Assembly (NCBI RefSeq): GCF_000485595.1
Contig: NW_014577306.1
Coordinates: 316,539 to 352,277, forward strand
Direction of reading: 5' to 3'
Length of the DNA: 35,739 nucleotides
Source: Priapulus caudatus
Lineage: Eukaryota > Priapulida > Priapulimorpha > Priapulimorphida > Priapulidae
Part shown: positions 22,326 to 32,929 of the stretch, in pieces
How positions within the stretch are numbered: position 1 is the stretch's first letter
Layout of the letters: every line of letters starts with the position of its first letter
Translations under genes and position numbers: made by a program
Notes under the pieces: generated by a model
Seen by the model: the letters and a program-made list of their open reading frames with translations, nothing else
Told to the model about the DNA's origin: nothing
Database searches by the model: none

Positions 22326-24390
22326 CACGCACGGTGGAATGAAATGCTTTGGCACCGTAGATAAAGCGATAGGATCATTTTACAGCATTTAATTACAAAG
22401 ATGTGGCGCAATTGATATTTAACGAGGGAGTTTATGAGCATCAAGAAAACGAATCGAAGGTTTGCCTAATTAACACACAGAACCGCTGCTTGCAGGCGTG
22501 GACAACGGCGAACATTAGTTCCTGATTTCCGTGGATATCGGATACCGATGTCCCGAAATCATCAGATAGTAATAGTGCGATACCAGACCTGAGACATCGA
22601 CAATCGGGAATATCATATACATGACCTGTGAATAGCAGACGAGTGGGTAGTTATAATCTACGCGATAGGTGGCGTGAAGTACGGTGCGAGTTATTAGCAT
22701 GCAGGATGTGTACGACGTTTTACGTATCCGCGAAACGTCTCGGCTGTCCGTAAATTGTGTATATAACACATTTTTATATGAAATATAAGAACTGCAATAT
22801 ATGGCAGACGAAGTCGCCAAAGACGCCAGCAACAGCGATATATACGTACAATCGCTGAAACGTCGGAAACGCCGCAGTTGCGTCGAATCATAATGCGCCG
22901 TGGAGATTTCAGCAGACGCTTCTTGACCAGACATGGGTTATTTGTGGAAGAAGCATTCTCCCATGGAGCTGTCAAAAGCAACCAATTGCACGAGAAATAA
23001 GAGCGCAAAACTTAACAATTTCTTATCATCTCTCAGAGTCTTCTCATCGAAAATGGGACACACGCTTGATAAAATAGTAATGCGCACGCTATCCTGAGAA
23101 GGTGCCCTTGGCGCAATATAGGCTTCAGGAGAAATTTCGCTTTCTTGCACAATCCTCTTCTACAATGCTACGGTTGCTATTCATGAAATATTATTGATAG
23201 GATGTGATTGACTAAACGTAAATTGTCCATACGCGGGATTTTTTTCAGGGATGTTTTGTCCCTGGGGGATATTTCTCGTAGCTAGGTATTATCCGTGAGG
23301 TAGAGCGTCGGTGCAAATTGTTACGTATTATACGGGCACCGTGTGGCATTCGTCCAATCTTGATAAAGCTGCGCTGTGCTGGCAACGATGTTATCTGATC
23401 ACAGGCATTCTATGTCTTCCTAATTTCCGTCTTAGCGTTTCGTATTTACGGCGCTTCGACTATGAATAATTTATTCATTTAATAATCGATTACGCGATTC
23501 AATTATGCAATTATTATTCGTTTGCTTATAAACATAGCTGACGACCTGGTTAATAACGTTTTCAAAAACACACCGGGTATCAGGTTTATTGATGAATGTG
23601 TTTAGATGACGAGGAAAGTTGAATAATGCGATTCCTGCTTGCCATGCGCGTAGAATATAAAAGGGGGTGGACCGGGTGTTGAACTTAACATCAAGGTTCT
23701 TCGGCATGCACGACGGAAACACATGTGAAAATGGCATGCCGATATTCGACATACGTGGAGATATGACTATTCCACAAACATGAGCACCTTGCGATGCGCT
23801 TACTGTGCACATATATGCGATGCATATAGTGGACCTGATTGATGTGCATACATCACGTGCATACAACCCTCGTGGACAATATGGCGGACGGTGCGTCGCT
23901 GTTCGATTCACACGATTAACAAGAATCATTCAAATCTATGTGAATTAGTGATGTGCATGAGAAAAAAAATGTGTCTATGCCGTAAATACGAGTGCTTATA
24001 GGGCGGAGTATTGGAAGTAGTCACAGAATTTAATATGTAGGAACGATATATTTTACTTGCCGCCTAATGATCTATGAATGATATCACGCTAGTCCCGTGT
24101 TACGGCTTTCCAATACACGTTACTGTGCATGTGTTGGTCTGGGTTTGTTGACTGTGCCAAATGCTACTCGCTAAATCTATTATGAGTGGCTGTTGCTGGA
24201 AGCCCCTGGTTTAGCTGCCATGTTTTCTAGTAAGCAGAAGCGACATGCACGTCTTAATAAAGGTGAGGTCATTGAGGTCGCATGACGTCCCTCCAGTAAA
24301 TAATAGTACATCGACACGTTTCGCGGGCTAGTGTTCTCGTTCTATAGCGTGTCGCCATCAAGTGCTACTGCAGTTTCTAACGCGGGTTAT
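22326..24390. other. Unique non-coding stretch
   Basis: The longest unexplained non-repeat open frames of the window lie here on the minus strand (22515-22934, 139 codons; 23471-23929, 152 codons). They have no recognised domain, and a few frames of this size are expected by chance in 35 kb read in six frames. A TATAAAAGGGGG sequence lies at 23655. Confidence 0.45.
23655..23666 (+). promoter_or_regulatory. Consensus TATA box without an assigned gene
   Basis: TATAAAAGGGGG matches the strong animal TATA-box form (TATAAAAG followed by G-rich DNA). No plus-strand coding region that I can defend starts downstream, so this may be fortuitous. Confidence 0.2.
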
Positions 24391-24394
24391 TCTA

Positions 24395-24529
24395 TGTGCT
24401 GCTATATGTGACTAAATACTCCGTTCATGAGTTACTGCCTGAGACTACAGCCACTCCGGTATATCTAGAACCAATTTATATATATATATATATATATGCA
24501 TATATATATATCTCTATATATTATATATA

Positions 24530-24570
<41 letters not shown>

Positions 24571-24839
24571 CATACATAGACTCCCATTAAGTGATTGATA
24601 TATTTGTGACTATAACACTTCGCTCGTTAGTTGCTATCTGACATCGCAGCCAGTCCTGTGACATGTAATCGATATATATTCCCAGGCGCTGTTTTCTGCC
24701 TGTGACTCCGTTCGTGGGTTGCTATCTGACATTGCAGCCAGTCTGTGATCTGTGATCAATATATAAAGATATATATATATATATATACTTATTCATTCTC
24801 CTGTATATATTATATATATATATATATTATTCACTCCTG

Positions 24840-24870
<31 letters not shown>

Positions 24871-24936
24871 ATATTCCCATGAGCTGTTGATGTCTGTGAC
24901 TACACATTCTATTCATGGGTTGCTGACATATATATC

Positions 24937-24979
<43 letters not shown>

Positions 24980-25015
24980 CCGTATGTTGATATCTATGAA
25001 AATAGTGTTGCAGTA
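24395..25015 (+). repeat. Degenerate ~95-bp tandem repeat with TA expansions
   Basis: Four to five diverged units share words such as TTCATGGGTTGCTATCTGACAT, shortened here to GGGTTGCTATCTGACAT, then GCAGCCAGTC and TTCCCATGAGCTGTTGATGT. Copies start near 24395, 24585, 24680, 24876 and (partial) 24979. TA runs of different lengths follow several units at the same place, suggesting that each unit carries a TA seed that expanded independently. Confidence 0.7.
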
Positions 25016-25621
25016 TATTCAAGTCATTCATGAGCCGTAAATTAAAAATGTGTCACTATATTGCGCCCGAAACTGATTTGTGTGTTATATATACATTATC
25101 GCAGCAATCTACAAGGGCATTGCAGCTGAATTTGATAATGTACTAAAACTACATAAAACTAAAAGCTAAAACCTAAAACCCCTTGTAAACGTAATTACCG
25201 AACTATTCTTCACGCAAACAACGAATGAGAGAGCTCCATTTTAGTGCCAACGTTGTAATTCGGTAATTTTCAAATTCCTTGCCTCTGGAAAATAGTCAAA
25301 CTACGAAATAGTCTAGCTACACAATAATCATCGCCGCGGTGACTATGAGTAATACAACGCATGATTTGTTCATTCAGTATCATCGCGAAGTGCCCTCGCG
25401 CATGATCAGCATTAATTATATGTGAATATTCAAGTGAATATATACAAACTTTGCCAATTTTCTAATAATTATGTCTAATACGAGTAATCGTTATTAATTA
25501 TTACTCATACTCAATATACATTTCTCATGTTCTATTACACGATAAAAATGTGTCAAAAATTATTAAAGCTCGCATAGTATCTACATATACTCCTCCCACA
25601 TACCCATACCATGTATATTAT

Positions 25622-25626
<5 letters not shown>
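25016..25626. other. Unique non-coding stretch
   Basis: AT-rich unique DNA with no open frame of note, no RNA gene and no repeat recognised. Confidence 0.5.
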
Positions 25627-25667
<41 letters not shown>

Positions 25668-25830
25668 GAAAATAAAAATATAAAGAATAGGATAAGGTTT
25701 CAATTTTTCTTCATGCTATTTTATATTCATATTTTTCTATATCTCATAGATATCCGTGGTATTTCTACGTCGAATATATATTATATATATAATATATATA
25801 TATAATATTATTATATATATATATATATTA
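25627..25830. repeat. Two TA tracts
   Basis: TA runs at about 25627-25664 and 25777-25830, separated by AT-rich sequence. Low complexity only. Confidence 0.85.
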
Positions 25831-26309
25831 TAGTTTATAAGACATGTTGTGTTCGATCGATGCGACCCAGATTTGGTTACCTTCGTTACGTTTAGCTAGT
25901 GCTCTTTTGCGCAGAACTGCATTCCCTGGTCATCGATAAGCCGATAATATATATGTTGGCGTTTGCGAATGAAAACGGCGGCCGCGCGAAGATCCCTAAA
26001 CGATGTTTCTATCGGCAAATTTGTCCGTCTCCTAGAGCTTAATTCGTGCCGACAAGCAGAATTAGTCGCAAAAACATTCCAGCTATATCATCTGCTGCGA
26101 AAAAATCCTTCGCCGGCTATAGGAGCGAGTCGTGAATGGGCGACTCAGTCTTATTGATTCGTGATGGCGTAAGTAAATGTCACGGAAAGTCAAGACCGCC
26201 GTATTGAATTCCGTCATCAGGCGCGCAAGTGCCAGCACGTCTCGCCAAATGTTAATGCGATGAAATGTGTATATGAATTCCTTAACACAGTTTCTGATCG
26301 ATTGCTGTA
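25831..26309. other. Unique non-coding stretch
   Basis: A 64-codon plus-strand frame at 25963-26157 has no recognisable domain. Nothing else is seen. Confidence 0.5.
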
Positions 26310-26484
26310 CACCCACACACGCACGCACGCGCGTACACACGCACACACACAAGCATACGCACACGCACACGCATTCGCACACGCACACGCACGCGCACGC
26401 GCACGCACGCATGCACGCATACACAGACACACACACACGCACGCACGCACGTACGCACGCACGCACACACACGCACACACATAC
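26310..26484. repeat. CA/CACG/GCAT alternating tract
   Basis: About 175 bp of alternating purine-pyrimidine units (CACA, CACG, GCGC, GCAT). It supports several spurious Cys-Val-Arg-Ala and His-Thr frames on both strands and is a candidate Z-DNA-forming stretch. Confidence 0.92.
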
Positions 26485-27725
26485 CAGAATACGATGCAAC
26501 ACGGCGACTTTTCTGCTGCACGACAGCGCGGCGAGCGCCCGACGAAATTCAGTTTTCACGTTAGCACACGACATGTCTTAGCAGCCGAGACTTATTAAAT
26601 GTTAATACTTAACCAACAGCTTGTCACACTTCTCGATGTTTAAACTAGTTACGACTCGCGTACTAGTCGCGACGCAGTAAAGGTAAGTAGAAAGCGTAGT
26701 CGCTCTAGAGGTCAACAGCGAAACCGCATAACGCTGACAACCGAGGGCAGGCGAATGGCAGCGCTTGCGTATATAAGCGACATGCGAGCGTCGACGGAGC
26801 GATGCTCCTTCGTCGCTAGTGCTAAAAGCGCTCCGACGTCGCGTCTTATTTTCCAAGCGAATGCCTTTGTAATCAGGTTGCCGCAGGCGTTCAATCGCAA
26901 ATGTGTCAACCTCTAACCGAACGCTGTAAATTGATGCCATAGCTAGGCTTGCTTAAAGCATTTCCAAGTAAACACGTCTTCGTTAGATGTATTAGTCTGC
27001 GTGTATGTAAAGGAATGTAAACATAGTCCGAGTCGAAGTGGGGAGGAATTCCAGGCTATAGGTCTAAACTATAGCGCGACATCGCTTTGTAAATTTGTTT
27101 TGGCTCTCGCAAGAGTTAGGTTAATTACGTTCTATCTCGCCATCTTTCATGTCCATTGTTCCCTGTATTCATTGATTATTTGCTAATTATAATTAAGCTT
27201 CAGTAATTGTGATTAAACAGGCGCACGAGCAGCGCCGTGTCTTGGTGATTATTTGTCTATTAGTAACGAAGCCATTTTTGTATTAATCCAGAAACCATGT
27301 GGATATATGGTGCGTATGAAAGACGTCGTGTACGAACCAAGCACTGCAGAGACTGATTGATCGATATACAAAATTTATTTCACCATTCAACTGTCTAACG
27401 ACTTCGTTTTTTCCGCGTGGCTATATAAAACTGTTGCGCGGCAACACGCAACCACGTGATAGGTTATCAGGCGTCGTCTTTATATAGACGCATCAGACGC
27501 ATCTGTGCCCGATGATGTGTGTATAATTGTCATATCTCACACCGATCATGAAGCCGTATGTATGCAGGTCGAGCGCTAAGCGAACGCGCACACATATAAG
27601 CGGTTAATTACTAGCATTTATAGCCGCAGCTTGCTGGGAGCTACTACACTGCATACGTAGTACAATTCTTCAACACTTTTCCGGAAGGTCGATGCGTTGT
27701 ATTTGCTCCGTGACGGCCATGTTCA
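26485..27725. other. Unique non-coding stretch
   Basis: Contains TATA-like words (GTATATAAGC near 26769 and CTATATAAAA at 27421-27430) but no associated coding region. The 112-codon minus-strand frame at 26602-26940 is not recognised. Confidence 0.45.
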
Positions 27726-28246
27726 TGTGAATCAGAATAACTTTAGTCGTGATTCACACAAGTGCCGCACATACCGGAGCTCGTGCGGCGACTAAATACT
27801 CATTTTCGACTATCCTTGCCAAAAATGTTGATTAGTGAACGAATGCGGGCGAGGCAATGGATGTGCCGCGTAACGCTAAAATCGTTTCGTAACGTTGTCT
27901 GAGTTTGGAATGACTTTACGTCCAATGTAATTCTGGGTTTTGATTAACGAAGCTTGCCACCGCATTGCCTCGGCGTTGTTTTGATGATAGATTACGAGAC
28001 GTCTGCCAGCTTTCTTTTACACAGCGTGCAAAATGCACCGACCTGCTCGGATAGCTAAGTCGGTGTCCGATAGCTAACAGGTCTATGTCGTTACGAAAGA
28101 TGACGTTTTCACGTCAACGTATAGACACAATAGTTTCGTGCATAATGCACGAAACTTCTGCGGTTGCTCATCATGATTGCTACGAAATTATTATTACTTT
28201 CGTAGATGAGTAATATAACGTTAAAGTGCAGCTTAACGCCGCAGAA
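27726..28246. other. Inverted-repeat cluster (possible structured element)
   Basis: A chain of stem-loops. TGTGAATCA/TGATTCACA lie at 27726 and 27750; GCCGCAC/GTGCGGC at 27764 and 27783; CGAGGCAATG/CATTGCCTCG at 27850 and 27963. ACCTG..TCGGA/TCCGA..CAGGT spans 28041-28082. GTCTAT..TGACGT/ACGTCA..ATAGAC spans 28081-28126. A perfect 25-bp palindrome lies at 28132-28156. TTCTGCGG/CCGCAGAA (28156-28163 and 28239-28246) encloses two inner hairpins. This could be a structured RNA gene, a foldback element or a chance-enriched region. I do not recognise a known RNA family. Confidence 0.4.
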
Positions 28247-29236
28247 ACCGGCCGATGAAATCTCGTCATGAGAACGTAGCGTGCGCGCGAAGCGGGGGAT
28301 TGGCGCTGTTTTTATTTGTTATTTACGTAAAACACAGTTGCAGCTGTCAGGAAATGCAGTTCTCGATCGGGGATTTGACTTCGGTTGTAAATCGCGAGCG
28401 CGACTCGATAACGACGTCGACGTTAAACGCATCCCGTAAAAAAGAAGTAGCCGCGTCACAGATGACGCGAATACGACCACCTACTTTGCTTTCCAAGATT
28501 TGCGTTTCGTTGAAATTCGATTAACTGTGTGGGCTGAGTGCAACAAAAACGACCGCGCATGTGAAAGTCGGCTCGTAACATGACGCACGCGTGGGAAACG
28601 CTCGCCGAAATCTGCGTCCACACGCGCGCGCTCTTTCAAGAATCCGATTCAGACAGTCAATGTAATTACCATTGAAAGCACAGAGACATAAATTATCAAT
28701 ATTAGTTGGCCATGTAATTTAATGAATCGTAAAATTTATTACAAGTGTTTCCACGGCGTTGTTGTGGTACGCGGCGTTGAATTTTCACGTTTTTAACTAT
28801 GACGAAGCCACTCACAGTAAAAGCCCTGCGACACCTACGTTTACCGACAATTCCAGATGAAAGGCAAGCGTAATGATGTCATTAATAAGAAATATGATTT
28901 AGGAGCGAAGCTCGACATTTGTGAAGATTACATTTGCCTTGGGGGACTAGATACATTATCGTTACCTGTAGCTTTTACCCACGTCGTTTCCCATTATTGC
29001 GTTACATTAGCTGGATCGCGTGTCCATACACCTTGAGGGTCATATACGGTGCATCACATTGTCATTACAAATACCTTGTGTTTTAAACGACATGTTGTTT
29101 CTATTCACATCGGGTTTCGTGCTGTTTTTCGTTATTCCTTAAGAGCCTTTTGTGATAGTGGCATTCACCACAAGATGGCGCCTGCGAAAGTGTATACACG
29201 AGCTTTAATCTGTAGGTGGGGGTCGATAATTATATA
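28247..29236. other. Unique non-coding stretch downstream of the receptor gene
   Basis: An 89-codon plus-strand frame (28255-28524) has a hydrophobic N-terminal segment but no recognised family. Otherwise this is unique DNA with no RNA gene identified. Confidence 0.45.
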
Positions 29237-29242
29237 TTTATT
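29237..29242 (-). terminator. Candidate polyadenylation signal of the receptor gene
   Basis: AATAAA on the minus strand about 220 bases past the receptor stop codon. It is the nearest canonical hexamer I found in the correct orientation. The region is AT-rich, so a chance match is possible. Confidence 0.35.
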
Positions 29243-29463
29243 AATTAATTGATTAATGATCTTCTCCGCGTTTGATTACTATACCGTGACATGTGTCTCG
29301 TAACCATTCCTTCGTCGCTATGCCTGCTATAACCACACCCACACGCGCACACACGCGCGCGCACAATGGGTATAACACGCAATGGTTTGTCCACAACAGG
29401 AGGGTTGGTTTTTGAACGCAAAACGCACGCGATTCCATTAATTTTTGTCACCGCGCTGCGAGA
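29243..29463 (-). other. Putative 3' untranslated region of the receptor gene
   Basis: Sequence between the stop codon and the candidate AATAAA. It includes an alternating CACACGCGC tract at about 29335-29365. Confidence 0.35.
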
Positions 29464-30849
29464 TCAACACTTGACGCTCAGCAGCTTCTGAAACGCTCGT
29501 CGAAAGTCGATATTAAATATCGTGTATATCACGGGATTGAGCGCCGAGTTGACGTAGCCGAGCCACGTGATGAAGTTGATGACGGCGACCTGCGGCTGGC
29601 ATCCGGCGCAGAACGGCAGGATGACGTACATGAGGAAGAACGGCAGCCAGCAGAGCACGAACACACCCATGATGATGCCGAGCGTCTTAGCGGCGCGCCG
29701 CTCCTTCGACAGCGAGATCTTCTGCTTCTCCTCGAGAAAGCCGTAGAAGTGACTCTTCGCCGGCTTCTTTGCGTTCGTCTGCCGGTCGCCGTTCTTCGCC
29801 GCGTGCGCGCCGTTTCTGCCGCTCGCCGCCTTACGCGTCGTCGGCTTTGACGTCGGCGGCGGCGGTGTCAACGGCGTCGGCGGCTTGAGCGGCTCCTGCA
29901 GCGCCTGCAACGGCAGCTTCTCGCCGGGCGTCGCGCAGAACTCTGCCGGAAACCTCATCGTCAGATCGCTGGCGTTGGTGTCGGCCGCCGTTTCGCCGCC
30001 GAGCGTCTCGCTGGGCGGATCCGACGACGACGGATCGACTTCGGACTTGATCGGACGCGACATCGGCGTGTTGCTGTACACCTGCTTGGCGACCTTCCTC
30101 TTCTCGCGCAGACGCCGCCTCGTGGCGAGAAAGATCTTCACGTACACGGTCGCCATGATGATGAGCGGTATGTAGAAGGAGCCGGACGACGAGTAGATGA
30201 TGTAGCCGCGCTCCTCCGTCAGCTTGCACTCCTCGAGCACGGACACCTGCGCCTCCTCCGACCAATCGTTCCAGCCGATGAGCGGCGGCACGGAGATGAG
30301 CGAGCTGATGAACCAGACGAAGAAGATGATGGTGAGCACGCGTCGCTTCGTGCGCTTCTGCGCGTAGTTCAGCGGGTCGTGTATCGCGTAGTAGCGGTCG
30401 AGCGCGATAGCGCACAGGTTAAGGATCGACGCCGTGCAGCAGAGTACGTCGCACGTCAGCCACATGTAGCAGAAGACGTCGCCGAAAACCCAATAGCCGG
30501 CGATCGAGTAGACGACGTTGAAGGGCATAACGAGTGCGGCGACGAGCATGTCGGCGACGGCCAGCGACACGATGAAAAAGTTTTGCACCTGCCGCAGCGG
30601 CTTGTAGGTGAACACGGACAGCACAACGAGCACGTTACCCGCTATCGTCATGACGATGATCAGCGACAGGAAGATGGCGACGAACACCGACGCCGGGATG
30701 CTGACGGCCGGCTCGCCCGTCGCGTTCTCGTGCGGCGGCAGCTGCGAGTTGCTGCCGTTGCTCACCGTCGCCGCCGCAGCCGTTGCCGCTGCCGCCGCCG
30801 CGATGGCTGGGGAGCCGCTCGCGTTGACGACGAGCGGACGAAGAACCAT
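29464..30849 (-). CDS. Type-1 tyramine (octopamine/tyramine) receptor, class A GPCR
   Basis: Complete 461-residue amine receptor in one exon. It would sit in the plasma membrane, bind tyramine and/or octopamine, and most likely signal through Gi/o; the coupling is known for the family and not visible here. The N-terminus is extracellular, with a poly-Ala stretch (16-28) and N-glycosylation sites at N9, N31 and N42. Seven segments lie at about 54-80, 89-113, 124-150, 170-192, 218-241, 387-411 and 421-445. Key residues are N72, D100, disulphide C127-C208, amine-binding D134, DRY 151-153, W179, S220/S221/S224 with P228, E383, CWLP 400-403, F404/F405, W429, Y432 and NPVIY 438-442. Loop 3 (about 243-380) is long and Pro-rich. 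VLCCTASILNLCAIALDRY, LIGWNDW and RGYIIYSSSGSF match insect tyramine/octopamine receptors best; alpha2-adrenergic-like is the next alternative. The start has a near-ideal context (CCCACCATGG). Coding DNA is visibly GC-richer than its flanks. Confidence 0.95.
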   Translation of the reverse strand: MVLRPLVVNASGSPAIAAAAAATAAAATVSNGSNSQLPPHENATGEPAVSIPASVFVAIFLSLIIVMTIAGNVLVVLSVFTYKPLRQVQNFFIVSLAVADMLVAALVMPFNVVYSIAGYWVFGDVFCYMWLTCDVLCCTASILNLCAIALDRYYAIHDPLNYAQKRTKRRVLTIIFFVWFISSLISVPPLIGWNDWSEEAQVSVLEECKLTEERGYIIYSSSGSFYIPLIIMATVYVKIFLATRRRLREKRKVAKQVYSNTPMSRPIKSEVDPSSSDPPSETLGGETAADTNASDLTMRFPAEFCATPGEKLPLQALQEPLKPPTPLTPPPPTSKPTTRKAASGRNGAHAAKNGDRQTNAKKPAKSHFYGFLEEKQKISLSKERRAAKTLGIIMGVFVLCWLPFFLMYVILPFCAGCQPQVAVINFITWLGYVNSALNPVIYTIFNIDFRRAFQKLLSVKC

Positions 30850-30893
30850 GGTGGGCTGAGACGTCAGGCGTCAGCGGTCTCGCGTCGAGGCTT

Positions 30894-30918
30894 CTAGAAG
30901 AAACGAGACAAATATTAG
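30894..30918 (-). promoter_or_regulatory. Predicted 3' splice acceptor in the receptor 5' UTR
   Basis: On the minus strand a CTAAT branch-point-like word is followed by TTTGTCTCGTTTCTTCTAG, a pyrimidine-rich tract ending in AG, 44 bases upstream of the start codon. It implies a non-coding upstream exon and a coding region carried in a single downstream exon, a layout common among amine receptor genes. Confidence 0.5.
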
Positions 30919-31125
30919 CTCTGCCGCGGAGCCGATATACCCTCGGGTGCGCGCTCGTCTGTCGGTTTGCGTGTTCTCGTGCGCTTCTAATGCTGTCTTT
31001 TCCTCGAGGGCGCTGCGCGTGTCGCTTGGAATTCCCCATTATCGATTAGCATACACGGGTTTATAAATATATATAAATATTTAAATGTTAATAAATAAAT
31101 GCACATGCCTATATGTATATATATT

Positions 31126-31130
<5 letters not shown>
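30919..31130. other. Upstream flank of the receptor exon
   Basis: If the acceptor at 30894 is real this is intron. It starts GC-rich and grades into AT-rich DNA. No further exon was identified. Confidence 0.35.
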
Positions 31131-31190
<60 letters not shown>

Positions 31191-31273
31191 ATATATAATA
31201 TATATATTAATAGTATAATAAAGGGCTAATAATAAGACAATTATGATATACAATATATAATTATTAGCTCTTG

Positions 31274-31312
<39 letters not shown>
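31131..31312. repeat. TA-rich microsatellite cluster
   Basis: TA runs at about 31132-31205 and 31276-31312, with TAATAATAA words between them. Confidence 0.88.
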
Positions 31313-31315
<3 letters not shown>

Positions 31316-32248
31316 CACCCCATGTATCAGTAATAAGATATTAATAATAAAGCAATTAATAATAAGCCAACGGAGATTGTTTCTTGTTTGTCGCCCCATG
31401 TCTTCATATATAGGCTAGCGTAAAAAGGATCGTCGTATACGGCGCACACGTAATATACCATCTGCTACGTACAGTACATTAGTCAATCGTCAACTGGCAC
31501 ATTCGATATCAAGCAGCCGCATTTCCAGCCGGCACTCGCGAGCGCTTGCCTCCTCGTTTCAGGCAGCACGACAACACTTTGACGGACTACACGCTTGTTG
31601 ATTCGCGCAACGTAAAAGACGTGCTATCGCAGATGGGCCTTGCGGGCATGTCTCTTGCTGCATGATGACGCACGCGCTTGCACGCTCCCCGCCAGACAAG
31701 CCGTAATACATAGCGAGCTCGTGATTAACGGCCTACCTCGTAAACGCGCTCGCGAATTTTTGTATTTGGCTTTTTGAGTTGACCGATAAATACAATTCGC
31801 ATAATCTTATCGCGCATTCCATTTTGCATATTTATCATATGATTCATATCAGTCGCGGAATAACGGCAGTTTAGATGATTTACCTCCCGACTCTCATATA
31901 TGCAAAAGAGCTTGCGTTTTGTTAACAGCATGCGCGTATATATACATGAGTGTATGTGTGTGCGCGTGCGCGCGTGTATATTTACTTGCTTTACTTACCA
32001 CAATATATATATATATTTGTCATCATTGGCATATATAACATATACATATATATATATATATAAATATATATATATATATTATCAGGAGTGATCAATAGGA
32101 GTGAGACAGACTGAAAACCGGCAAAATTCAACATTTAGTAGCCTTAGTCTACCTATGATTTATTGTGTTTACCTCGATAAACTTGAGCTAAAGTTTGCCT
32201 TAATCATTAAACTTATCCGTGTCTAAATCGTTGTCTCACAAAAATTGA
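31313..32248. other. Unique AT-rich stretch
   Basis: Includes TA runs at 32003-32018 and about 32045-32082. No coding region, RNA gene or promoter can be defended. The receptor's upstream exon could lie here or beyond the window. Confidence 0.5.
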
Positions 32249-32602
32249 CAAATCGAGGAGATATCGGTCCAAACGTACAATGTGGTTTTTGAAAAGTTAT
32301 ATCCCATTTTCAACAACTGTGAACCGAAACATAAGGGCAATGCTTTTGAAAGGCCTCTGATCGCATTATTAGTACCACGTGCTGCTTATGCGAGTCTCAG
32401 CAGAAAACCGGTGAAGTTCCATGAATTGCTTCAACTTTCTGTGATCTATCAAAAAATGAGGCATGAAACTTGTATGGACACAATTACTTCTAACCATAGT
32501 AACAATACTAATTGTGTGATATGTGAAGTCCATCTAGTTAAGCTCATATCAGATCTCGCATTAACATTGACTACATGGAAACTGAGGCCGAAAATCTATT
32601 AG
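32249..32602 (+). pseudogene. Unrecognised protein-like fragment
   Basis: Open for 118 codons without an ATG at its left edge; the frame runs in from a stop at 32246. Composition is protein-like (EEISVQTYNVVFEKLYPIF, then ERPLIALLVPRAAYASLSRK and VKFHELLQLSVIYQKM), unlike neighbouring non-coding DNA. After its stop a second frame reads NIDYMETEAENLLEDAMK, suggesting a frameshift. I do not recognise the family. It could be an exon, or a decayed element fragment given the degraded copies that follow at 33790-35739. Confidence 0.3.
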
Positions 32603-32929
32603 AGGATGCCATGAAAACTAAAAACATGGCCGGCTTTTAACGAAGCTCTAGTACAAAATAAACTTGGAACTGAATATATTAGTTGCATATTTGGATATTC
32701 TGCTGCTAGAAAATGTTTGCAACGATATGATCACGTGACCTTTCTTTACAGTTTTTACGAATTTCGCTTGGGTACCTGTGGTTGGAATGTCAAACATAGA
32801 TAACATTAGTGAGGCCGAGATATCGCTGTCCGAGGTGTGCCACTTTCTGAAAGAAGCATGAAAATTTGCCCTAAAGGGGGTTTTTGAGTATTTGCCGATT
32901 TCAAAAATTTTGCGGGAAACACGATTGTC
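32603..32929. other. Unique stretch before the 174-bp repeat
   Basis: Contains the tail of the shifted frame ending AAAAACATGGCCGGCTTTTAA (about 32640). Otherwise nothing is recognised; a minus-strand frame over 32648-32962 has no motif. Confidence 0.4.

Noticed and set aside
22515-22934. 139-codon minus-strand frame
   Set aside because: Same reasoning: chance length, no recognisable family.
23471-23929. 152-codon minus-strand frame
   Set aside because: Longest non-repeat unexplained frame, but with stops at about 3 in 64 codons a few frames this long are expected over 35 kb in six frames. No domain, signal or splice context was found.
25150-25185. Telomere-like AAACCTAAAACCCC words
   Set aside because: Irregular A/C-rich text without a true TTAGGG or TTAGG tandem period.
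30379-30897. 172-codon plus-strand frame opposite the receptor, plus 194- and 134-codon minus-strand frames
   Set aside because: Shadow frames of the GC-rich receptor coding region, with no independent motif or composition.
31985-32003. Consensus 5' splice donor on the minus strand (TGTG|GTAAGTAA)
   Set aside because: The exon it would end is made of TA microsatellite, so it is unlikely to be the receptor's upstream exon.
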